Origin: Thermodesulfovibrionales bacterium
GTDB lineage: Bacteria > Nitrospirota > Thermodesulfovibrionia > Thermodesulfovibrionales > SM23-35
Direction: 5' to 3'
DNA length: 11,796 nt
Assembly: GCA_022865525.1 (NCBI GenBank)
Contig: JALHSV010000415.1
Coordinates: 1 to 11,796, forward strand
Shown: one piece after another, positions 6,244-11,796 of the stretch
Layout: each line of letters begins with the position of its first letter
How positions within the stretch are numbered: the stretch's first letter is position 1
The notes under the pieces: generated by a model
What the model was told of the DNA's origin: nothing
Seen by the model: the letters and a program-made list of their open reading frames with translations, nothing else
Databases searched by the model: none
Position numbers and translations under genes: made by a program

Positions 6244-7423
6244 AGCCCTGCTGGTCCTGTCTGACGGAATGGTTTTCGAGGGCAATTCTTTCGGCTGTGA
6301 TGGTGAAGCAATAGGGGAGGTTGTATTCAATACATCCATGACAGGCTATCAGGAAATTCTTACCGATCCATCCTATAAAGGGCAGATTGTTACCATGACA
6401 TATTCACAGATAGGCAATTACGGCATTATTCACAATGACAGGGAGTCACTTCATGGGCCAAAGGTGGAAGGTTTTATCGTGAAGGAATATATTGATTTTC
6501 CAAGCAACTGGAGAGCTGCTTCATCCCTTGGGCAGTACCTGAAGGACCATCAGATCGTCTCCATTGAAGGTATCGATACCCGGGCTCTGACAAGGCATCT
6601 AAGAAATCACGGAGCCCAGATGGGAATACTATCCACATCAGATTTAGACCCGGAGAACCTTCTGAAAAAAGTCAGGGCACACCCGGGGATATCTGCCTTT
6701 GATCTGGTCAAGGACGTGACGACAAAAGAACAGTATTCATGGAAAGAGGGGGTATGGAAATGGCAACCTGCTCCCGCAAGAGTTAAAAGTGAAAAGGTAA
6801 AAGGTAAAAGGTATGAAGACGAAAACTCATCCTTCATCCTTCGTCCTTCATCCTTCAGGGTAATTGTTTACGATTTTGGTCTGAAGTTCAACATCTTAAG
6901 AAATCTTGTCGAAGCAGGGTTCGAGGTCACTGTTGTTCCTGCACAGACTCCTGCAGAGGCAGTCCTTGAAACGGCTCCTGATGGCATTATCCTGAGTAAC
7001 GGCCCCGGAGATCCGGAGACCGTCACCTATGCTATCGGGAACACAAAAAAGCTCCTACGTAAAAAACCGATTTTCGGAATCTGCCTTGGACATCAGATAC
7101 TCGGCCTTGCAATGGGTGGCAGGACGTACAAACTCAAGTTCGGTCACCACGGCGGCAACCATCCCGTTAAAGACATGGTAACAGGGAGGGTTGAAATAAC
7201 ATCCCAGAATCATAACTATTGTGTTGATATCGAAAGTGTCAGAGGTCAGGCAACCTTGACCCATAAAAATCTTTACGACGGGACAGAGGAAGGCATGCAG
7301 CATGTTGAATTCCCGGTATTTTCGGTTCAGCACCATCCTGAAGCAGGGCCGGGACCAAACGATTCGGCACATCTTTTCACAAGATTCAGAAATATGATTA
7401 ACGCTAACCGAGGTTATTCATAG
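6233..7423 (+). CDS. carA: Carbamoyl-phosphate synthase small subunit (glutamine amidotransferase)
   Basis: CarA hydrolyses glutamine and channels ammonia to CarB. The 396-residue protein (E. coli has 382) consists of an N-terminal CPSase small-chain domain (about 1-170) and a class I glutamine amidotransferase domain (about 212-396). The catalytic triad is intact: nucleophile C284 in GICLGHQ, and H368 and E370 in HHPEAGPGP. The ATG lies inside the 3' end of pyrC (11-nt overlap) and is preceded by AAGGG at 6220-6224, suggesting coupled translation. Residues about 183-209, between the two domains, are unusual: VKSEKVKGKRYEDENSSFIL and RPSSF are encoded by heptanucleotide tandem repeats and have no counterpart in the family that I recall. 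No stop or frameshift results. Confidence 0.96.
   Translation: MSGKALLVLSDGMVFEGNSFGCDGEAIGEVVFNTSMTGYQEILTDPSYKGQIVTMTYSQIGNYGIIHNDRESLHGPKVEGFIVKEYIDFPSNWRAASSLGQYLKDHQIVSIEGIDTRALTRHLRNHGAQMGILSTSDLDPENLLKKVRAHPGISAFDLVKDVTTKEQYSWKEGVWKWQPAPARVKSEKVKGKRYEDENSSFILRPSSFRVIVYDFGLKFNILRNLVEAGFEVTVVPAQTPAEAVLETAPDGIILSNGPGDPETVTYAIGNTKKLLRKKPIFGICLGHQILGLAMGGRTYKLKFGHHGGNHPVKDMVTGRVEITSQNHNYCVDIESVRGQATLTHKNLYDGTEEGMQHVEFPVFSVQHHPEAGPGPNDSAHLFTRFRNMINANRGYS
6792..6855. repeat. Two heptanucleotide tandem repeats within carA
   Basis: AAAAGGT is repeated three times at 6792-6812. After a 15-nt spacer, CATCCTT is present as four units at 6828-6855, the third being CGTCCTT. Both blocks are translated within the linker between the two CarA domains. 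Because the unit is 7 nt, gain or loss of one unit would shift the frame, and only changes in multiples of three units preserve it. Confidence 0.85.
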
Positions 7424-7441
7424 TGAACCATTTCCCAATGG

Positions 7442-7531
7442 TTGTCATTCCCGCTTGGCGGGAATCCTTCTGATTCCCTTTTTGTTAAGGGGGTTGTCTT
7501 AAGAAAGATTCCGGCCAAGCCGGAATGACAA
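7442..7531. mobile_element. 90-bp inverted-repeat element (MITE/REP-like) between carA and carB
   Basis: The 25-nt ends, TTGTCATTCCCGCTTGGCGG plus GAATC (7442-7466) and its inverted partner (7507-7531), match at 23 of 25 positions. Each end is itself a hairpin: ATTCCCGC-TTG-GCGGGAAT on the left and ATTCCGGC-CAA-GCCGGAAT on the right. The middle holds a small CCCTT/AAGGG palindrome (7476-7491) resembling the core of the C/G repeats elsewhere in the window. There is no coding capacity, so any mobilisation would need a transposase in trans. I could not identify a clear target-site duplication. Confidence 0.75.
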
Positions 7532-7561
7532 GATTTTTAGACCTTATCCGTATCTATCAAC

Positions 7562-10500
7562 ATGCCAAAAAGAACGGACATTAAAAAAATTCTTCTTATC
7601 GGCTCTGGCCCAATCATCATAGGCCAGGCATGTGAGTTTGACTATTCAGGCACCCAGGCGTGCAAGGCCCTGAGGGAAGAAGGCTATCAGGTGGTGCTGG
7701 TCAACTCCAATCCTGCAACAATCATGACAGATCCTGAGATTGCAGACGCCACGTACATTGAGCCGTTAACTGCCGACATTCTCGAAATGATTATCAGGAA
7801 GGAAAAGCCTGATGCCCTTTTACCCACAATGGGGGGACAGACTGCTTTGAACCTTTCTGTTGAACTCGCAGAAAAGGGTATCCTCGGTACATACAACGTC
7901 GAACTGATCGGTGCAAAGCTTGAAGCGATAAAAAAAGCGGAGGACCGGAAACTCTTCAAAGAGGCGATGAAAAAGATAGGGCTCGATGTTCTGAAGTCTG
8001 CTCATGTGGGATCATTGAAAGAGGGACTTGATGCCATCGGGGAAATCGGCTTCCCCGTTATTCTCAGGCCTTCCTTTACCCTCGGAGGCACCGGCGGAGG
8101 CATAGCCTATAACAGTGAAGAATACCGGATATTACTCGACAGGGGGCTCACACTGAGCCCTGTCCGGCAGGTGCTTGTTGAAGAGTCTGCACTCGGCTGG
8201 AAGGAATATGAGCTTGAAGTCATGCGTGACGGAAAGGATAATGTCGTCATTATCTGCTCAATCGAGAATTTTGATCCCATGGGCATTCATACGGGAGATT
8301 CGATCACCGTTGCACCGGCCCAGACCCTTAGTGATAAAGAATATCAGAGGATGCGGGATGCCTCGATCGCAATCATTCGTGAGATCGGCGTTGATACAGG
8401 AGGGTCAAATATCCAGTTTGCCCTTAATCAGCATGATGGAAAGATGGTTGTTATCGAGATGAATCCAAGGGTATCGAGGAGTTCATCCCTTGCCTCGAAG
8501 GCAACCGGCTTTCCGATTGCCAAGATCGCCGCAAAGCTGGCGGTAGGGCTTTCGCTCGATGAGATACCCAATGACATAACCAGGGAGACTCCTGCGTCTT
8601 TTGAACCGACGATTGACTATGTCGTCACAAAGTTCCCGAGATTTGCTTTTGAAAAGTTCCCGGCAGCAGACCCGACCCTCACAACGCAGATGAAATCTGT
8701 TGGTGAAGTTATGTCCATAGGAAGGACATTCAAGGAATCATTACAGAAAGCCTTGCGGAGTCTTGAGATTGGAAGTTACGGATTGGAAAATGTTCCTGCA
8801 GACATGAGCCTTATAAAGTCCAGGCTCAAAACACCGAATGCCGAAAGAGTATGGTTCATCGCCCAGGCACTTCGCGAAGGCATGAGCATTCGGGAGATAT
8901 ATGCGCTTACCTGGATAGATCCATGGTTTTTACAGAATATGAAGCAGATTGTTGATATGGAAAAAGAGATAGAGGGTTCAAAAGAAAACATTATTTTTTC
9001 ACTTGACCCCTTGAATCCTGGGCCCCTTGAATCCTTGATTCTGAGAGCAAAGCGATATGGTTTTTCCGACAGAAGGATTGCTCAGTTGCTCGATATGCAG
9101 GAGACTGATATACGGCATCTGCGCCGCGAGAACAATATCCAGGCTGTTTATAAAATCGTTGATACCTGTGCGGCTGAATTTGCAGCATATACTCCGTATC
9201 TCTATTCAACATATGAAGTACCTTATTACAGGGTTCAAGGGTCCAAGGATTCGAGGAGTCAAGATAATCCCCCCTCCCCCCCTTTAGCAAAGGGGGGTAA
9301 GGGGGGATTTGTTGATAATGAGGCCAATCCGAGTAACAGAAAGAAGGTCGTAATACTCGGCTCCGGTCCCAATCGAATCGGTCAGGGCATTGAATTCGAC
9401 TACTGTTGTGTGCATGCGGTGTTCGCACTCAAGGAACTCGGGTATGAGACAATCATGGTAAATTGCAATCCTGAAACAGTCAGCACAGATTATGACACTG
9501 CTGATAGGCTTTATTTTGAACCACTGACCTTAGAGGATGTACTGAATATCATTGAAACCGAAAAGCCTGAGGGTGTTATTGTCCAGTTTGGCGGACAAAC
9601 TCCTTTAAAACTCGCTGTGCCTCTTGAAAAGGAAGGCGTCAGAATACTTGGCACATCTCCCGACTCGATCGACCAGGCAGAGGACAGAAAGAGGTTCAAG
9701 GAGCTGCTCCATAAACTCAATCTGAAACAGGCTGAGAGCGACACGGCAATGTCTGTTGAAGAGGCTCTCGCTGCAGCCGGGAAAATAGGGTATCCTGTGA
9801 TGGTACGCCCTTCGTATGTACTCGGCGGCAGGGCTATGGAAATCGTCTATGACGAAAAATCCTTGCATGCATATATGCAACGCGCAGTCAAAGCATCGCC
9901 TGAGCATCCGGTGCTGATTGACAAGTATCTTGAGGATGCCATTGAAGTTGACGTCGATGCAATCTCTGACGGGCTTACGGTAATCATCGGGGGAGTGATG
10001 GAACATATCGAAGAAGCAGGAATTCACTCGGGAGACTCAGCCTGCAGCCTCCCCCCGCATTCCCTGGGTCTTCAGATTGTTGAAGAGATTAAGAGGCAGA
10101 CAAAAGTACTTGCCAAAGAACTGAATGTCATAGGCCTCATGAATGTCCAGTTTGCGGTTAAGAACACGGATATTTACATATTGGAGGTTAATCCACGGGC
10201 ATCAAGGACGATCCCGTTTGTCGGCAAAGCAACAGGAGTTCCACTCGCAAAGATGGCCGCAAAAGTAATGGTAGGGGAAACATTACGAGGACTCGGGCTG
10301 ACTGAGGAGAAAATCTTACACCATATTGCTGTAAAGGAAGCAGTCTTCCCTTTTGACAGGTTCCACGGAGTTGACACAATTCTTGGTCCGGAGATGAAAT
10401 CAACCGGAGAAGTGATGGGGATTGATGAGGATTTTGGCCTTGCCTATGGAAAATCCCAGATAGCCTGCGGCAACGGAATTCCTTTGTCCGGGAAAATATT

Positions 10501-10888
10501 TATCAGCCTCAAAGACAAGGATAAGCCGGCTTCAGTTCCGATTGCAAAAAAGCTTCTTGATCTCGGGCTCTCTCTTATAGCAACCAGAGGAACTGCAGGA
10601 TATTTGCGGGATCATGGGTTAGATGTCGAAGTTATCAATAAAGTTGCAGAAGGAAGACCGCATATTGTTGATCTGATTAAAAACAGTGAGATTCATTTTG
10701 TCATTAATACAGTCAGCGGAGCACTGGCGCAGAAAGACTCCTTTTCGATCAGACAAAGTGCACTCCAGTATAAAGTTCCGTTCACAACCACCATGTCAGG
10801 AGCGCGCGCTGTCGTAAATGCTATCGAGATGCTCAAAAAGAAAAAGGTGCATATAAAGTCGATACAGGAATATCATAGAGATCGTTGA
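7562..10888 (+). CDS. carB: Carbamoyl-phosphate synthase large subunit
   Basis: CarB makes carbamoyl phosphate from bicarbonate, ammonia and two ATP, feeding both pyrimidine and arginine synthesis. It has 1108 residues, 35 more than E. coli. The N-terminal half begins MPKRTDIKKILLIGSG and includes the ATP-grasp metal ligands E299 and N301. The oligomerisation region spans about 400-555. The second half begins near K594 and has E875 and N877. The C-terminal MGS-like allosteric domain (about 966-1108) has T1008 and T1011, matching the E. coli effector-site T974 and T977. The extra residues lie near 481-495 and mainly at 557-588, where repeats separate the two halves. No SD is visible before the ATG and the gap to carA is 138 bp, unlike the overlapping genes before it. 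The start is nevertheless secure from family agreement. Confidence 0.97.
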   Translation: MPKRTDIKKILLIGSGPIIIGQACEFDYSGTQACKALREEGYQVVLVNSNPATIMTDPEIADATYIEPLTADILEMIIRKEKPDALLPTMGGQTALNLSVELAEKGILGTYNVELIGAKLEAIKKAEDRKLFKEAMKKIGLDVLKSAHVGSLKEGLDAIGEIGFPVILRPSFTLGGTGGGIAYNSEEYRILLDRGLTLSPVRQVLVEESALGWKEYELEVMRDGKDNVVIICSIENFDPMGIHTGDSITVAPAQTLSDKEYQRMRDASIAIIREIGVDTGGSNIQFALNQHDGKMVVIEMNPRVSRSSSLASKATGFPIAKIAAKLAVGLSLDEIPNDITRETPASFEPTIDYVVTKFPRFAFEKFPAADPTLTTQMKSVGEVMSIGRTFKESLQKALRSLEIGSYGLENVPADMSLIKSRLKTPNAERVWFIAQALREGMSIREIYALTWIDPWFLQNMKQIVDMEKEIEGSKENIIFSLDPLNPGPLESLILRAKRYGFSDRRIAQLLDMQETDIRHLRRENNIQAVYKIVDTCAAEFAAYTPYLYSTYEVPYYRVQGSKDSRSQDNPPSPPLAKGGKGGFVDNEANPSNRKKVVILGSGPNRIGQGIEFDYCCVHAVFALKELGYETIMVNCNPETVSTDYDTADRLYFEPLTLEDVLNIIETEKPEGVIVQFGGQTPLKLAVPLEKEGVRILGTSPDSIDQAEDRKRFKELLHKLNLKQAESDTAMSVEEALAAAGKIGYPVMVRPSYVLGGRAMEIVYDEKSLHAYMQRAVKASPEHPVLIDKYLEDAIEVDVDAISDGLTVIIGGVMEHIEEAGIHSGDSACSLPPHSLGLQIVEEIKRQTKVLAKELNVIGLMNVQFAVKNTDIYILEVNPRASRTIPFVGKATGVPLAKMAAKVMVGETLRGLGLTEEKILHHIAVKEAVFPFDRFHGVDTILGPEMKSTGEVMGIDEDFGLAYGKSQIACGNGIPLSGKIFISLKDKDKPASVPIAKKLLDLGLSLIATRGTAGYLRDHGLDVEVINKVAEGRPHIVDLIKNSEIHFVINTVSGALAQKDSFSIRQSALQYKVPFTTTMSGARAVVNAIEMLKKKKVHIKSIQEYHRDR
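9002..9035 (+). repeat. Inverted repeat copy A in carB, with an internal 13-nt direct repeat
   Basis: The reverse complement of 9002-9031 matches 9234-9263 at 26 of 30 positions. Copy A also contains CCCCTTGAATCCT twice (9007-9019 and 9023-9035), a 16-nt period. It encodes LDPLNPGPLESL, a segment longer than in E. coli CarB, within the oligomerisation region. Confidence 0.7.
9234..9263 (-). repeat. Inverted repeat copy B in carB, adjoining the C/G palindrome
   Basis: TTCAAGGGTCCAAGGATTCG and the following AGGAGTCAAG form the inverted partner of 9002-9031 (26 of 30 matches). It encodes VQGSKDSRSQ, which is absent from E. coli CarB, and is followed two bases later by an unrelated C/G palindrome. 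Two repeat families are therefore stacked at the junction of the two CarB halves. Confidence 0.7.
9266..9310. repeat. C/G-rich 45-bp palindrome in frame in carB
   Basis: The element begins AATCCCCCCTCCCCCCC and ends AAGGGGGGTAAGGGGGGATT, pairing around a TAGC centre. It is almost identical to the copy at 2456-2500. Its 45-bp length preserves the frame and encodes NPPSPPLAKGGKGGF. It sits between YSTYE and the start of the second synthetase half, a known interdomain junction. The transcribed arms would form a very stable hairpin in the carB mRNA. Confidence 0.9.
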
Positions 10889-10889
10889 T

Positions 10890-10909
10890 ACAGGTTACCT
10901 GTTCGTTTT
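10890..10909 (+). terminator. Weak terminator-like hairpin after carB
   Basis: ACAGG-TTA-CCTGT (10890-10902) forms a 5-bp stem two bases after the carB stop and is followed by TCGTTTT. The stem is short and the T-run interrupted, so efficiency would be low. The rest of the gap, to 11024, is AT-rich and probably holds the metK promoter, but I could not fix a -35/-10 pair or any SAM riboswitch. Confidence 0.3.
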
Positions 10910-11024
10910 AACAACCCTTCCGGTACAGGACAGAAGCGCTGATTTGAGATAGTGGAGAGTTTATAAATTATGGTAATATTTATAGTACCTTTGGATTTTT
11001 ATTCCTTATCCCTGGGAGGTGAAT

Positions 11025-11796
11025 ATGCTCGCGAGTAACTATTTTTTCACATCAGAGTCTGTAACAGAAGGGCATCCGGATAAAATTGCAGATCAGATCT
11101 CAGATGCAGTACTTGATTCAATTATTGCAAGAGACCCGGTGGCCAGAGTTGCATGTGAAACACTGGTAACCACAGGGCTGGCATTCGTGGCAGGGGAGAT
11201 AACGACAGCCTGCTATGTAGAGATTCCTGACATTGTCAGGGAGACGATCAAGGACATCGGTTATACAAGGGCAAAATATGGGTTCGATTATGAGACATGT
11301 GCTGTTATCACATCCATTCACAGCCAGTCCTCGGATATTGCCCTTGGCGTCGATATCGGAGGTGCCGGAGATCAGGGGCTCATGTTCGGATTTGCCTGTA
11401 ATGAAACAGCTGAGCTCATGCCCCTCCCGATACTGCTCGCACATAAACTTGCCATGAGATTGGCAGAAGTCAGGAAAAAGGACATCCTCGGTTATTTAAG
11501 ACCTGACGGAAAGACACAGGTGACCATTGAATATAAAGACAGCAAACCGTTCAGGGTAGATAGTATCGTCATATCAACACAGCATAGTCCCGAGATGACC
11601 CTGAAAGAGATCCGGGAAGATGTCATTGAGAAAGTCATCAAACCCACGGTTCCTCCTGATCTGATTGATGAGGAGCATATTACCTATTATGTGAACCCCA
11701 CAGGCCGCTTTGTTGTCGGCGGTCCCATGGGAGATACGGGGCTCACGGGCAGAAAAATCATCGTTGACAGTTATGGGGGAGTGGGAAGTCATGGTG
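11025..11796 (+). CDS. metK: S-adenosylmethionine synthetase (methionine adenosyltransferase), 3' end outside window
   Basis: MetK forms S-adenosylmethionine from methionine and ATP. The first 257 codons are present, about two thirds of the usual length near 385; the window ends the gene, which is otherwise intact. The N-terminal FTSESVTEGHPDKIADQISD carries the ATP- and methionine-binding residues of the family (H17, D19 and K20 here). GGAGDQGLMFGFA lies near 112-124, and HITYYVNPTGRFVVGGPMGD is followed by TGLTGRK near the end. The start has a strong SD, GGGAGGT at 11014-11020. It is 136 bp after carB, so it is probably a separate transcription unit, though readthrough from the pyr operon is possible because the intervening hairpin is weak. 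Confidence 0.96.
   Translation, partial: MLASNYFFTSESVTEGHPDKIADQISDAVLDSIIARDPVARVACETLVTTGLAFVAGEITTACYVEIPDIVRETIKDIGYTRAKYGFDYETCAVITSIHSQSSDIALGVDIGGAGDQGLMFGFACNETAELMPLPILLAHKLAMRLAEVRKKDILGYLRPDGKTQVTIEYKDSKPFRVDSIVISTQHSPEMTLKEIREDVIEKVIKPTVPPDLIDEEHITYYVNPTGRFVVGGPMGDTGLTGRKIIVDSYGGVGSHG

Noticed and set aside
7424..7561. An internal promoter for carB in the carA-carB gap
   Set aside because: No -35/-10 pair with acceptable spacing could be found by eye; hairpins fill most of the gap.
10889..11024. SAM riboswitch upstream of metK
   Set aside because: The 136-bp gap lacks the conserved stems and core of known SAM riboswitch classes as far as can be seen by eye, and has no convincing terminator or anti-SD arm next to the metK SD.
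1..11796. CRISPR array, transposase, integrase, phage, toxin-antitoxin or defence genes
   Set aside because: None is present; every long ORF is assigned to a housekeeping family and the repeats are non-coding-type elements or in-frame inserts without regular spacers.

Overview
The window is chromosomal and mostly housekeeping. It holds a co-oriented pyrimidine biosynthesis operon (pyrR-pyrB-pyrC-carA-carB), a divergent excision-repair gene (uvrA) upstream, and the first two thirds of metK downstream. A 58-codon hypothetical gene sits at the left edge. The moderate GC content, the PyrR attenuator, the protein sequence style and above all the dense C/G-rich palindromic repeats suggest an anaerobic, environmental Nitrospirota- or Desulfobacterota-type bacterium. 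That placement is an impression, not a phylogenetic result.

Layout: 20-196, small hypothetical CDS (+). 238-3081, uvrA (-), convergent with it. 3082-3468, a 387-bp divergent intergenic region with three short stem-loops, a candidate pyr promoter, a PyrR-type RNA-binding motif, a 39-codon leader ORF with a strong Shine-Dalgarno (SD) sequence, and an intrinsic terminator. 3469-10888, pyrR, pyrB, pyrC, carA and carB; the first four overlap each other by 4-11 nt, whereas carB is separated from carA by 138 bp holding a 90-bp inverted-repeat element. 10889-11024, a short gap with a weak terminator-like hairpin. 11025-end, metK, cut by the window edge.

CarAB makes carbamoyl phosphate from glutamine, bicarbonate and ATP. 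PyrB condenses it with aspartate and PyrC closes the ring to dihydroorotate, so the operon covers the first three steps of de novo UMP synthesis. PyrR is expected to sense UMP and attenuate the operon at the leader. The pyrD, pyrE and pyrF genes are not in this window.

The most unusual signal is not a new gene system. Repeats have been inserted in frame into essential genes: a roughly 45-bp C/G palindrome in uvrA, pyrC and carB (each read in the register PPxxPLxKxG), heptanucleotide tandem repeats in carA, and an inverted pair of about 30-nt repeats in carB. Each lies in a probable surface loop or interdomain linker. The second point of interest is the leader, where a classical PyrR attenuator seems to be combined with a translated leader ORF whose ribosome-binding site touches the PyrR site. 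I saw no defence system, integrase, CRISPR array or transposase.
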